From contig CM055110.1 in the NCBI GenBank assembly GCA_029204225.1, positions 36,316,035-36,380,034 of the forward strand: a DNA stretch of 64,000 nucleotides, given 5' to 3'. Source of the stretch: Diphasiastrum complanatum (lineage: Eukaryota; Streptophyta; Lycopodiopsida; Lycopodiales; Lycopodiaceae). Under the pieces are notes generated by a model. It was given only the letters and a program-made list of their open reading frames with translations. It was not told where the DNA came from and did no database searches. The position numbers were made by a program, and so were the translations under genes. Below are positions 1 to 10,860 of the stretch, one piece after another; position 1 is the first letter of the stretch, and each line of letters starts with the position of its first letter.

Positions 1-249
1 GGCTTGCATGGAATATTTTCTGTTTTACTTGATAGCTTGTCATCTTTTTTTATTTTAACGTGGCCTTTATGTAAGCCTGCTTTGGACAACATATCCTCTA
101 ATCTGAAAATAGCTTCCTTCGCAGAGGCCTCTGGCTCGGAATTCCATGCAAACAAGATGTGAAGATATATTATTTTTTCTATAATACACACCTCCGCATG
201 CAATGTACAGATATGAGCATTTCGTAGATGAATTAGTAGTACAGGTTTT

Positions 250-1240
250 CAATTAGAATCTTCTCGATCTCTTGATATCCATGTACTCCTTGTCATGTCT
301 TTTGCTGTTTGCGCAGTACAAACAAGGGTGTTTAGAGTTAGCACCATGAGATACATTAAACATAAATTTTAATGTCTTCAGATCTCCTGCTAAATGCCAT
401 TCAATGTTGAAAGTGCCAATTCCAGGAATATTGAGTGAAACTCCCTCCAAGTGATTTTTTATGGTGACAGGATATGATGTTCTATTAAATATCCATGAGA
501 GAACGTTATGGTCTTCTTTCAGCACCTATAAGAGAATACAAAAACGTGATTAGCCTCATAATATTAACACATAGAAGATTTTAGATATGAAATCCATATT
601 TAAATGATTATCCCTATTTATTATGCGAAGGAACTGCTATACCTGAAATGCTGCCAACCACCATATATCATTTTCTGATTGAACACTGAAATTGAGGCCT
701 TCTGAGTCTTCTGAATTTGAAAGTGCTCCATTCATGATCGTGAGACTGACTCTTTCCATTTTTTGTACTTTTATAATTTCAGACTCATCTAACTTGAGAA
801 CAACTATCAACTTGTTATTGACATTCTCATTTGTAATACCGTTAAAATTTATGATGAATGTTAATAACTGATTAATGTCAATAAATAAATTGTTGGAATT
901 GTTATAAGCTAGACTTTCTCCTTTCGAGCAATACACTTCATTGATATGAGATGGACTACCAACTATTGTCTGCATACCATGGTTTAACATGTCTTTTTAA
1001 AAAAAAAGATGAAATGGTTGTGGGATTGGAAATTTTTTAATATTTACCTGTGCAAATGCCTCCCTACTGATGCTAGAAAAGTCACATGCCCCCTGAAGCA
1101 ATGTAGTGTCTAATAGTTTTCCAACTTCAGTAACTGAAGCCTTAATCTTTTTCATTTTGTTATTATTTAACATTGATTTCATATATTTAGAAGTCAAGAT
1201 AGAGCCTAGTGAGTTTCCAATTGAAATCTCATCGGCAAAT
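250..1240 (-). CDS. Partial multi-exon ORF resembling a eukaryotic transposon-derived protein
   Basis: Three exon-like blocks join cleanly on the minus strand. An upstream block (about 1240-1049) ends at a donor (CAG|GTAAAT). The middle block (about 970-643) ends WWLAAFQ at CAG|GTATAG. The third starts at 525 after TTATAG and continues VLKEDHNV in phase 0. The third block has a W-x-L-A-G-D-L-K-x-L-K segment followed by HPCLYCANSKRHD. From memory, a 'GDxKFL...CxWC..RHD' pattern occurs in large uncharacterised TE-derived families of plants and animals. The frame stops at 253 and stays open again for about 60 codons (252-67), so the 3' part is cut off or decayed. No catalytic triad can be assigned. 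It could be a host gene; TE origin is inferred from the motif and the repeat-rich setting. Confidence 0.42.
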
Positions 1241-1609
1241 GGTCTTCAAAAACCAATGCTGATCTGCATTGCAAACATAATGTTCATGAAAATGTCAGTA
1301 GAAATTAGGACACTCATAGTATTCACAGCAGTATATAATAAGCAAATCAACAGAAAGTTAAAATGAATAAATAACAAAATTATTGATTATGAATGAATCA
1401 AAAAGTTCAAGCAATATTCAATACCAAATAAGCTATAACTTACTTGAATGTACGGATTTGTCTTTTTCTATGACCTCCTCTGGATGATAGATCACATATA
1501 TCCTTGTTTACCAGTCTTTTCATCTTTTTGCTTCGGACCTTTTTGTTGAGCACATCCATATCTCTAACAAGAGACAAATATAAGATACACATGGATTGAA
1601 ATGCAATTT

Positions 1610-1909
1610 TTATCTCATCATAGTTGTATAATGATGCAAAGAAGATTTCAACCTTTGGATCTCCTCCTTGAGCATCTCATTTTCATCCAGACAAGTTTTC
1701 ATTTTTGTAGATTTTTCTTCGCACTCTGATATTTTCCTTGATTCCTCTTCCAAATAATGTATTCTATGCATTGAATGTGCATTCCCATAGAGCATCAAAT
1801 TCTCACAGTAACCCAAAAGGCCATTTTTACCATGACACATATAGATTATCAACTGACTCACCGAATGAAAATCTAGATGTTGCAATGAACATGGATCAAT
1901 ATGATACAA
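1610..1909 (-). CDS. Coiled-coil ORF fragment upstream of the TE-like ORF
   Basis: A 99-codon minus-strand open frame. Its C-terminal half is rich in Glu, Lys and Leu with heptad-like spacing (EEESRKISECEEKSTK, then ENEMLKEEIQRLK), which predicts a coiled coil. It lies about 370 bp upstream of the TE-like exons on the same strand and could be an earlier exon of that gene. I could not trace a splice path between them, so the link is an inference. No family recognised. Confidence 0.25.
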   Translation of the reverse strand: MYHIDPCSLQHLDFHSVSQLIIYMCHGKNGLLGYCENLMLYGNAHSMHRIHYLEEESRKISECEEKSTKMKTCLDENEMLKEEIQRLKSSLHHYTTMMR

Positions 1910-1949
1910 TGTTCTTGATGACCATAAATCTACATGTTTCAGTTTTTCC

Positions 1950-2431
1950 TCCCTATATCAGACCATATCAGAAGTTGACAATTTGGGTTGCTTTGAAGTT
2001 CTCGTCCTGAGCGGAGCATATTCTAGTGACAGATTCACGTGAAGATGATAAAGCTTTGTCATCAGTACAATAGTATAGTAACAAACAACACAATGACAAT
2101 AACAAAGCTGGAGATGGTGCTAATGACTCTGCTGGAGATTGAGATGGCGCTAAACACTTGTTTTTGACCCTGGAGATAGAGATGGCGTAGGCTTTTTCAG
2201 AAATGTCACTCCTAATTCAAATTTTTGAGTGTTCCCAACTATTGGGAGGAAATATTTCAACATTTTGAACATTTATATTTTAACTATGGTTAAACACCAG
2301 TGAAGTTGGATGTGACTAAACTAAGATGCATTTATTTACATGGAAAGTAGTGCGAGCAGATGCGTAAAGAAGTTAGAAAATGATATTATGATTACATTAT
2401 AGTTATTTTTTTCTCTCCTACATGGCATTTC
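1950..2431. other. Non-coding stretch
   Basis: No supported gene. It holds short near-repeats of a GGAGAT-GAGATGGCGCTAA type around 2110-2190. It separates the TE-like ORF from the truncated 3' end of copia element A. No 3' LTR matching element A's 5' LTR is visible here. Confidence 0.5.
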
Positions 2432-3697
2432 TTATAGGGCCCTCTTTGGGCCCATATTTTCTCTAATGGCTATAACGGTATGTTTCTTGCTGACCCAGAG
2501 AACTGCTACTCCTGATGTGATGGTGCATCCTCCTGAGACGCTTATACAGTCGTCCTTGAGAGATGCCCAGCTAGCATCACTGTAGGACAATATCCTGAAA
2601 TCTGCATCACGACAATAACACAAGCCATAATCCCTCGTTAATTGAAGATATTGCAAAATGCGTTTTGCAATCTTCCAATGTGTCGAGCCTGGATTCGTGC
2701 AAAATTGGCTCATCCTGAACACTGCATAAGCAATATCAGGACGTGTGTTGTCTGCAAGGTACATCAATGTTCCTATCAGCTTTCTGTAAGGTGTGAGTTG
2801 CATTTGTTCTCTCTCTCTTCCTCAGTCCTTGGACAATCGCCGCTTGTCAGCACCGTCCCTGCAAGCATTGGAGTGTTCGCTCCTTTGCAGTTCAACATTC
2901 CAAAGTCCTCTAGGATCTTCTGGATGTATCTGGACTGGTGAAGGTATAACTTACCTCCCTCGTAGTCCCTTTCAATTTGTAAGCCTAGGTAACACCTAGC
3001 TTCTCCCAGATCCACTATTCTAGTGTCTGTCTTTACTTCAACAATTATCTGCTCACTCCTGCAAAGTATCAGAGTGTCGTCCACATATACAGCCACTATG
3101 ATGATCTGCCCATCTATAACTCTGACATGTACATTAGAATTAGCCAACAGAGGCTTGAATTCTAATGATTTCAGGGCTTGATCTTTCTTCTTGTACCATT
3201 ATCGGGCTAATTGTTTCAGACCGTAGATACTTTTGTGCATTTTGCATGCATAGTTAGGAAGTGAATTTGAGACGTATCCTGGGGGTTGATCCATGTAGAC
3301 CTCATCATCTAATCCGCCATGCAAGAAGGCTGTCTTCTCATCCACAATGTGGATCCTGAGGTCATAAGCTGCTGCATATGCAAATAACAAATATAGGGAC
3401 GAATGATTGACGACAAGAGAGAAGGTTTCAGAGTAGTCAATACCATATCGCTGAGAGAAACCTTTCGCTACCAGTCTTGTCTTGTCTTGAAACCCTTTTG
3501 CATTTGACAGTCTTGCGCTTATGTGGTAATGGCTCCAACGTCCATACCTGGTTCTTCCTCATGGACTCCATCTCTTCGTTCATGGCTTGGATCCATTTGT
3601 CCTTCTCTGGACTGTCAATCGCTTTCTCGAAAGTCTGTGGCTCGCCACTAAATCCGCAGAACTCTTCTGATGTCGGAAGCTGAACTGCCTGGCACAT
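2432..3697 (-). pseudogene. Copia A reverse transcriptase and RNase H start
   Basis: Frames 3697-3437, 3390-3199, 3147-2776 and 2803-2432 together cover the copia RT. In order I see the entry segment (WIQAMNEEMESMRKNQVWTL), the DEKTAFLHG segment (usually DVKTAFLHG), QPPGYV and SIYGLKQ, the catalytic AVYVDDTLIL, and then YRKLIGTLMYLADNTRPDIAYAV leading into the RNase H start (SYSDASWASLKDD). Each join is a frameshift or stop. The protein ends ITSGVAVLWVSKKH, about 20 residues into the usual RNase H core. Confidence 0.88.
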
Positions 3698-4720
3698 ATC
3701 TTGTTGTCGCTCTTCGTGGTCTTGTTGACCTTCTGGGAGATCCTCCTGGGATAGCTATGTCTTTGTCTTTGTCTGTTCTGTTCGGTCCGGAACCATCTTG
3801 GTTTATAGGAACTGCGGCGGCGGGTTGCCTCTCGAATCTTTCTTCGTCAGATTTGTCGCTCGAATGGGAGACGACTCGAAAATCTTCGTTTTCGTGTTTG
3901 TCCTCTGCTCTCTCTGTCATTGGCGGTAGGTCATAGTACTGTCTCTCTAGAACTTTGTAGTTGACAGGATCGTCATTGGCCATTGTCTTTCTCTCATCGA
4001 ATCTGACATCTCTCACTGTTTTCACAGTATTCGTGTTTGACATGTAGACTCTGTAGTATGACGATTTGTTGCTAACCTACCAGAAATCTTTGCTAGACTT
4101 TCTCATTAAGCTTCTTTCGAAGCTTATCAAGAATATGTGCATAAGCTGCACATCCAAAGATTCGGACGTGAGACAGATTGGGCTTTCTACCCCACCATAA
4201 TTCGTGTGGCATCGTGTGAGGGACACCAGACTTTCATGTTCTATTTTAGATGTATGCGGTTGTAGCTACTGCTTCAGCCCACAGTGCCCTTGGAGGCCAT
4301 CATGCATCTGGCTGCTTCCATCAGAATCCTCTTCTTTCGTTCAGCAACACCATTGTGCTGCGATGTGTAGGCTGCAGTTCTTTTGTGAATGATGTCACGA
4401 TCATTACAGAAGTCAGTGAAGCGATTCGAGATGTATTCGCCACCTTGATCTGTTTTGATCTATTTCACTTTGTTGTCTGTACATCTCTCAGTCCAATTCA
4501 CATATTCTGTGAATTTATCAAGTGCTTAGATTTATTTTGAATAAAATACACTCTGAAAAATTTGTTATAATCATCAATGAAGGTTATATAATATTTTGAA
4601 CCTCCTACTGAGATCACGTTCAATGGTCCACAGATGTCAGAATGCACTAGCTCCAGAATCTTAGTCGTTCTGTAGGAGTCTTTGATGAATGGTGTGCGTG
4701 ACATCTTGCCCTTCAAACAT
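3648..4720 (-). pseudogene. Copia A integrase
   Basis: The 4716-4498 frame carries the GAG-pre-integrase to integrase transition: LELVHSDICGPLN, then KYYITFIDDYNKFF, giving the first two Asp of the DDE triad. Downstream, across several frames (about 4480-4220), the sequence still reads the copia integrase signature QHNGVAERK-R-L-EAARCMM. The 4043-3648 frame is the variable linker between integrase and RT and is rich in charged residues. Stops and frameshifts rule out a working enzyme. Confidence 0.82.
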
Positions 4721-4808
4721 GCATCATAGGTGGTCGAACTGGTTGCATTCGAGATGCTGACCCCTGTTATTGCTCCATGATGGCTTACTTAGTAAAGTGC
4801 CATTGAGT

Positions 4809-5231
4809 TCATGTGGCAGAGTCTCTGTGCCACAAAGTGTCTAGCTGGTCATCATGAGTCTGATGCACCTGATTTGTAGGTAGGCGTACCTTCAGATGAT
4901 ATAGGTTTCCTTTCCTTCTACCTTGAGCGATCAAAGTACTGGTACTGGCATCAATCACATTACATGCTTCGTCAGAAAACGTCACACGCATCCTTGCATT
5001 TGCTATTCTTGCTACAGAGAGCAAGTCTTGTTGCAGAGTAGGCATGAATAGAACATCTTCGAGCCATCTGTCTCTGCCGTTGGTGTTGGGCCATAGTGAA
5101 CCAATATCGTTCACTTGATGTCTAGATCCATCTCCAAGAACTATGAATCTTGAGGGATCTACACTTTTGAAATTAGACATTATCCGTCTTGATGTCACGA
5201 AGTGTGAGGGGGCTCCTGAGTCTAGAATCAC
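4809..5231 (-). pseudogene. Copia A aspartic protease and pre-integrase
   Basis: The frame opens MILDSGAPSHFVTS, where D-S-G is the retropepsin catalytic motif. It continues with VLGDGSRHQV and the FMPTLQQDLLSVARI segment usual after copia protease, then YHLKVRLP and LWHRD at the start of the pre-integrase zinc region. This copy keeps the protease active-site triplet. Confidence 0.85.
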
Positions 5232-6282
5232 CTCATGTGTGTCAGATGTTGATGCTGCTCACACGTCTTCACAAATATAGGCAGTCGAACAGTTTCTATT
5301 CTTCTTTCTTCGCCCATTTTTGAGCTCTCGGACTCCTCAACATAGGATGAACTATTGTTGTTCTCCTGTTTGTTCTGTGCTGATTTGTTTCTCGGGTTCT
5401 GGTGGCAATCCATGGCTGCGTGACCCTTCTTATGGCAATGGATACACTCAATCTTGGAATTGAGCCAACATGTATCTACTGTATGCCCATCTCTTCTGCA
5501 TCTCACACAAGTCTTCTTGTCTGCACCTTGTTGTTTCGACCTCCCTTTGCTCTTCTCTTCCAGTTGCCTTTGTTGGTTCCCTCTGCTTGCTGATCATGAT
5601 CCTGCCTCTGATTTGGCTCCCTCTTAGGCTTGAATTGCTTCTTGGATTTTTCTTTGTTGCCGTAGAGGGCCTGGTCAGAACCATGTTTGTGATCAAGATG
5701 TTCTCTGGCCTCGACTTCCTCTCGAATCTCGACAATAACCTTTTGAAGGTTCATGGCAGGATCTTTTGCGAGCAAGGTTCTTGTCGTCTGGAATGATCTG
5801 GGTAAGGCTCTCAACAAGTACGTGAGCTTCTTCTCAGCTGACACAGCGTTCTCTGCTCTAGAGTTATGTAGTGACAGAAACAGATCCTTCATCTTTCTTA
5901 CGAAAGAAGTGAGGTCTTTTCCATCCCACTACAAATTCGTCAGCTGATCTTCCAGCATTATGATTTGACTTCTTGATTTCATCTGAAATCTGGTGAGTAA
6001 TGCATTCCACATTTCCTTAGCTTTGGAGAGTGTAGCCAGGTCAAGTGTGAGACTATCTTCGATGGAAGATGATAGCAAGGCTACTACCTTGTCATTTTTC
6101 TCCCTCCATTCGCGTAGCTCCTTGTCTGTTCTCGTAGGCATTTCTTCTATTCCATCCACCCAGGGGAATAGTCCTTAGCCCTTGAGTATCAGTGATGTCT
6201 TAACTTTCCAGGCTAGAAAGTTAGATCCTGAAGAATCAAGTATTGTGCAGATCTTGATCTGCATGCTGTTGATTGAAGCCAT
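5228..6282 (-). pseudogene. Copia A gag with double zinc knuckle
   Basis: Gag starts at ATG 6282-6280 (MASINSMQIK...) and shows the UBN2-type segment LSKAKEMWNALLTRFQMKSR (about 6045-5980). Two CCHC knuckles sit near the C-terminus: C-V-R-C-x4-H-x4-C (about 5515-5470) and CIHCHKKGHAAMDC (about 5440-5400). An amber stop about 35 codons in (6178-6176) and frameshifts around 5900 and 5510 break the frame. Product role (family knowledge): RNA packaging and particle assembly. Confidence 0.8.
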
Positions 6283-6386
6283 TACTTCTTGGAGTTTGTT
6301 CCCTTGTTGATGGTTGTTTGTTTGAATGCTTGGCCTCCTGGATCTGCTAGCTTCTTGGCTATGTCAGAATATGACAGGATGATTGG

Positions 6387-6398
6387 GCTCTAATACCA
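6387..6398 (-). promoter_or_regulatory. Primer-binding site of copia A (initiator Met tRNA)
   Basis: The minus strand reads TGGTATTAGAGC, one change from the plant copia PBS TGGTATCAGAGC. A second, exact-core copy (AGTGGTATCAGA) lies about 30 bp away at 6418-6429, so the LTR/PBS junction looks duplicated. Confidence 0.8.
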
Positions 6399-6399
6399 C

Positions 6400-7357
6400 T
6401 GAAGAGTTATGTATGTTCTGATACCACTACTCTCTTGCCCTCAGATGGAGTTCAGATGCGATCGCTGGACACTGCCATCTGAATCACTCCTACAGTCCTC
6501 CAGAGTGTAGTCAAGCACTGCTGATCTACGTTTATAAAATTAATGCAACATTTAACATACTTTCAACCAAGGTGCGGAATTCAAATGAACAAGGAAACTT
6601 AGACACATGAATAAAGAGCAGATGCATTTGCATTCGAGATCAGACACAACAAGAAAATCATCTATATTGATCTTTCTTTGATTTCTTCAAGCACTGCATC
6701 CAAATTCACGCAGTGCGTTGGCATGGGAGAAACACAGTTCTCTCACGAGCAATCGTCTTGCTTTACTAGCGGACAGTTGGATCTACAGATCCTAGAGAGA
6801 ATTGTCTTCGCACGCAGGCGGACATGTATTCTGTATTTCGTCTTGATTGCTTACTTGCATCAGACTACTACATTACACTATATGTGTAGTCTATTGATCT
6901 ATATGTCAAGTATCATCCAATAAGTATAGTCTCTCTATGTAAATCTAAGATTAGAGTGATTAAGCATCTACAACTAATCAGAAAAATACAAGAGTGACAG
7001 ATTAGCCACGATCTAAAATGTATCTACTGACGTCATGCCATTAGATCAGATATCTGTACTTCTGGGTACTTGCATGATCTCGCTGGTACTCTTTGGAGTG
7101 TGGAGGACAGGAAAAGGATTCATTTCCGTCGTTGGTTTTGTTTGGGTCATTTGCCTTCTCTCGTACTGGACCGCAAAAGATTCTCGTTCATGAATCTTTC
7201 GTGTTTGCAAACTGTTCGTCTTCGTTTCCTTTGACTTTCGTGTTCGCGAAACTTTTCGTGCTTCATGTCTCCTGACTTTCGTGTTCGCGAACATCTTCGT
7301 CAGGATGAGGGCTGAAAGCTAGCAAGGCTTTGTAGTTAGAAACATTTTGTTTCTTCA
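6400..7357 (-). repeat. 5' LTR of copia A
   Basis: The boundaries come from comparison with the second copy at 33693-34797. Both end on the plus strand in TTTGTTTCTTCA (the minus-strand LTR start is TGAAGAAACAAA) and both abut a PBS at the other end. The LTR is rich in TTCGCGAA-type palindromes (about 7200-7300). It is about 150 bp shorter than the second copy, mostly near the PBS side and in a CTTCGTTGACTTTCGTG repeat block. Confidence 0.75.
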
Positions 7358-7940
7358 AAAACAAAACTACATTTGTCAATTGTTTCAGTGGTTCTACCGC
7401 AGAGTTCAGATTTGACATATAACAAAGTCCACACAATATAACAAGTTTAGAAAAGCATGCAAGTTCATACAGGAGGAGAAAATTAGATGATTGTTGAGTA
7501 GAAGATAACAAAGACATTCAATCATCATTGTCATCAAATCATGACATGTTCAGAATTGTTTGCAAATTCATTAAACAAGAGAGAAGAAATACTCAATGTA
7601 AATGTGAGACATGTTTAGAAATGTATTGATTGTATTATAACAAAATACGAAGTGTCCACTATTCATCATCAGCTTGTGTGTCAGTTTCTATGGCTATATT
7701 GTCATGAAGAAATTCTCTGCTAGAGTATCCATCTAATAGATGTGCATTATTCTTATTTCCACTAAGTTCAATATAAGTAGAGTACAATGAATAATGGGAG
7801 CTCCTTAAAGAAACATTTCCATCAGTAAAACCTAGAATGTTCAAAACATAAGATCTTTTGATGAAAATGATCTTATTTGTCTTAACAAATTTATGTCCTC
7901 CTAGATAAAATGATAAAGCTTTAACTGCCATTATCAGACT
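7358..7940. other. Spacer between two copia fragments, with an unassigned 90-codon ORF
   Basis: The minus-strand frame 7931-7659 is open for 90 codons (GGHKFVKTNKIIFIKR...) and has no recognised domain. AT content is high. It sits between the element A LTR and the family B RNase H tail, so it may be TE-derived flank. No function assigned. Confidence 0.3.
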
Positions 7941-8357
7941 CTCCCCAACTAGGCTCAGCTTCGAATGAGCAATACAGATCTCATTCTTCAGAAAATGCCT
8001 AAGATAGTGGCCAAGTCCACTATCCCTCTAGAACGAGGATGCATGTTGTCTGTAACCACCTCGTCTCGCAACAAAGTCATCAATTATGAGAACAGACAGG
8101 CTTCTGTTAGTGATCCTATGATAGAGTTTGAGATTCAACTCTTGCAATTTGACATTGCAAGATCCCAGGATCCTGTCTTCCATTCAAAGACAAAGCACAT
8201 ACCTCTGAAGTACCATCACATTCAAGATTTGATCTCGAAAGGAGAGCTCCAGGTCCAGTATATAAAATCAGAAAATATGATTGCAGATCTGCTCACAAAG
8301 CCGCTCGACAAGACACTCTTTGCCAAGCAAAGAAAGACAATTGGATTAAACGTATAA
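7941..8357 (+). pseudogene. Copia RNase H C-terminal fragment (family B)
   Basis: The end of this frame reads DPVFHSKTKHIPLKYHHI, then IKSENMIADLLTKPLDK and KQRKTIGLNV before a stop at 8357. That is the standard copia RNase H C-terminus. It is followed within 25 bp by a polypurine tract and a complete LTR, so it is the 3' end of an element whose 5' part is missing. The 5' part of this ORF (before about 8110) does not align well to RNase H. Confidence 0.8.
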
Positions 8358-8370
8358 CACTGCAAGGTTC

Positions 8371-8379
8371 AAGAGGGAG
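8371..8379 (+). promoter_or_regulatory. Polypurine tract of family B
   Basis: AAGAGGGAG sits directly before the LTR start TGTCAGAAATGG. The position and purine content are those of the plus-strand primer of LTR elements. Confidence 0.75.
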
Positions 8380-9219
8380 TGTCAGAAATGGTGAACTCTT
8401 GCAACTTTGTCGCAGCACGAACAAGAAACGAAAGTCGAACGAGAACAATTCGCGACAGTCAACGTCCCTTGATTCGAAGCACGAACGATTCGCGAATCAT
8501 TCGTGAATCGTAAACACACCTCCAGGACCGCAACCGCAAAGGGACGCAAAACGAAAGACTACGAAAAAAACGAAAAGAACGAAAGCAAACGGGAGATTAC
8601 GAAACAAACGAAGAGGAATCTTTCGTGCTGCCAGCTGCCAGCTCAACGGGCTTGGAGTCATAGACTTCACGCCCAAGTGAAACGAGAGGCAACGACGGAA
8701 ACTCACTGATTAGTTGATTAGCGTTAACTAGTCTTGTGATTTCAGCATTTAGCCATCTTGTAAACTCCACACTGTGGGGCTCCACACTGTGGAGGTATAA
8801 ACGATCTTTTCTGGATCATAAAAATATATAGAGATCTGTAAGAGACAGAGAGAGAGGTAGCGAATAGAGCAGAAAAAAAAATACTAGAAACAATAGAGCT
8901 GTGCATGAAAGTCTGCCAACGAGCAGAACACAGCGAAAGAGTAGTGTTATTTCGCCAACGAGCGAGACACTGACGATCTCGCTCTAAAAATTAAACTGAT
9001 AATACAGTCGCTCTATTCTCGTGCATCTCCTTGTCTTGATTGCTAGAAACAAATGTGTTCTGTGATGTGCAGTCGAGTGTCTAGGTTCCTGTAAAAGCTT
9101 CCGCGCAAAAGAAAATTCAAAGACACGAAATCGTTCGCGAATACAAAGACGAAAACGAAAACGAAAAAGAAACAGTTTCGCCTTCGCGAAACCGAACAGT
9201 GTTTTTCGCTTCCACAACA
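8380..9219 (+). repeat. Complete 3' LTR of copia family B
   Basis: The LTR runs from TGTCAGAAATGG to CTTCCACAACA, 840 bp. The start is fixed by the PPT and by the partial copy at 42169 (TGTCAAAAATTG). The end is fixed by the minus-strand copy at 32761, which abuts a PBS. It holds TTCGCGAA/TTCGTGAA palindromes (8480-8510), a TATAAA at about 8796 and the paired segments GTGGGGCTCCACACTGTGGAGG (about 8775-8795). It shares blocks with 32761-33188 and 42169-42715. Confidence 0.85.
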
Positions 9220-9420
9220 ACGGTTCCTCTCACTGTTCTAACGGTTCTCACGGTGCTCTCTCTCTCACGGTCCCTCTCACTGTTCTAATGGTTTTCACGG
9301 TGCTCTCTCTCTCACGGTTCTCAACAGTTCTCACGGTGAGTGAGAGAGAGAGAGGGAGAGCATCCTAGAGAGAGAGAGAGAGAGAGCATCGTGAGAACTG
9401 TGAGCGAGAGAGAGGGAGAA
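9220..9420. repeat. Short tandem CACGGTTCTC-type repeats and AG tracts
   Basis: From 9220 to about 9330 a roughly 47-bp unit (ACGGTTCCTCTCACTGTTCT... GTGCTCTCTCTCTC) is repeated about twice and then partly. AG-rich tracts follow from 9340 to 9420. Nothing codes here; the long Arg-Glu and Ser-Leu frames are products of the dinucleotide repeat. Confidence 0.7.
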
Positions 9421-9520
9421 CCGTGAGTGAGAGAGGGGAACCATGAGAACCGTTGAGAGAGAGGAACCGTTGTTATAGCATCGTTGAACCATCGTTCCTC
9501 TCTCTCAACGGTTCTCACGG

Positions 9521-9549
9521 TTCTCTCTCTCTCTCTCTCTCTCTCTCTT

Positions 9550-9613
<64 letters not shown>
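9521..9613. repeat. (CT)n microsatellite
   Basis: About 93 bp of almost pure CT, broken by one TTG near 9549. It is the first of three long CT tracts within 500 bp. Confidence 0.95.
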
Positions 9614-9618
<5 letters not shown>

Positions 9619-9756
9619 ATCTACACATTGCACGAAGCACACTGCTTGAAGAAGCAAACTGAACAATCCATGAGGATTATGCAATGAAGATTATGCACTT
9701 GGATGAGTCCACAGATCGCCCATCGATCAGATCAGATTAACAAGCAGGATAGCTGG

Positions 9757-9758
<2 letters not shown>

Positions 9759-9819
<61 letters not shown>
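9759..9819. repeat. (CT)n microsatellite
   Basis: An uninterrupted CT run of about 61 bp ending in CGGATGCTCTCCCTC, the same tail as the next tract. Confidence 0.95.
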
Positions 9820-9822
<3 letters not shown>

Positions 9823-9907
9823 TGCTCTCCCTCCCTCTCTCTCTCACTCGCAGTTCTCACGGTTTTCAAAGTCCCTGTGCGGCGTTAATGCTCTTCCCTA
9901 AACTCTA

Positions 9908-9963
9908 AACCGCATGCAAGGGTCTCGCCTACGGCTACATACGCTCCGAACGAAGGAAACGAT

Positions 9964-10030
<67 letters not shown>

Positions 10031-10290
10031 TGCTCTCTCTCATACCGCAAAGGATCCCATTTTGATTGCATACGACCGCATTTCATCGCAAAGGACCGCA
10101 TTTCATCGCAAAGGACCGCAAAGCCAACGATTGCGGTCACATATGAAGCACAATCGCAAAGTCTCGCCTATGCTCTGAACGAAGTGACCGAACCTCAACT
10201 GCACTGTAAAGTATTCCTTACGGTCTAAACAAAGTGAACGAACTGCAAACTACACTGCAAGGGTCTCGCCTACGGCTACATACGGTCTGA
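9908..10290. repeat. Direct repeats around the third CT tract
   Basis: GCAAGGGTCTCGCCTACGGC followed by TACATACG occurs at about 9915 and again at about 10257, each time followed by a CTCCGAACGAAGG or GTCTGAACGAAGG variant. Between them, AAAGGACCGCATTTCATCGC is repeated in tandem about 2.5 times (10070-10125). Confidence 0.75.
9965..10027. repeat. (CT)n microsatellite
   Basis: An uninterrupted CT run of about 63 bp followed by CGGATGCTCTCTCTC. The shared tail suggests that this tract and the previous one arose by segmental duplication. Confidence 0.95.
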
Positions 10291-10453
10291 ACGAAGGCAT
10301 AGAGACTGCATGTAGGCCGCATAAGGACCATCACGTAAGGACTGCATAGGGACCACTGCCACCTATATCAGAAAATCAGCGTCCGTCAATGACATACTGA
10401 ATTTCCAAATCATCGGCCGCCATTGCTTGTCAACGACGAGCACTCTTTACTAG

Positions 10454-10478
10454 TATATATATATATATATATATATAT
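10454..10478. repeat. (TA)n microsatellite
   Basis: A 25-bp TA run. Confidence 0.95.
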
Positions 10479-10559
10479 GCAAAATGCACATTTTCTCGCA
10501 TGTGCAAGTGAGGGTTTGAGCGTGACCACATGCTGTGCTCGAAAAAATCGTGGAGACCG

Positions 10560-10860
10560 CATGGCCTTGGTGCTCGTCGAAAAAGGGTTCCCGGCCCCTG
10601 GACCCACCTGGCCAGGGAGGGGCTCTCAAAACCTTGGTGCCCGCCGAAAAAGGTGGTCCAGAGACCTACAGAAACCACACGGCCAAGGGCCCGCGAGAAA
10701 TGCTGCCCGTCAAGAAAGGTGGTCTTGGGACCCGACAGGACCCACACAGCTTGGTGCCCGCCAAAAGGGTGGTCCCGAGTTTGGGGGACCCCACACTGCT
10801 AAGGGCACGGGAGGAAGCTATGCCCGCTGAAAAAAGTGATCCTGGGCCCAGGCGCGTTGG
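10560..10860 (+). repeat. GC-rich minisatellite, about 66-bp degenerate unit
   Basis: A core of the form TTGGTGCCCGCCGAAAAAGG, often followed by TGGTCC, recurs at about 10567, 10634, 10700, 10751 and 10817, a spacing of 67, 66, 51 and 66 bp. The long ORFs on both strands here follow from the repeat's high GC and I do not call them genes. Confidence 0.7.

Larger units (their letters stand above)
2432..7357 (-). mobile_element. Ty1/copia retrotransposon 'A', 3'-truncated
   Basis: Read on the minus strand the order is 5' LTR (7357-6400), primer-binding site (6398-6387), gag with two zinc knuckles, aspartic protease, integrase, reverse transcriptase and the start of RNase H. PR-INT-RT-RH is the copia gene order. 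The pol frame is broken by many stops and frameshifts, so the copy is dead. It ends inside RNase H at 2432; the rest of RNase H, the polypurine tract and the 3' LTR are absent. A second copy of the 5' end lies at 33446-34797. Confidence 0.9.

Noticed and set aside
9321-10228. Long Arg-Glu and Ser-Leu frames on both strands
   Set aside because: They are translations of CT/GA dinucleotide repeats.
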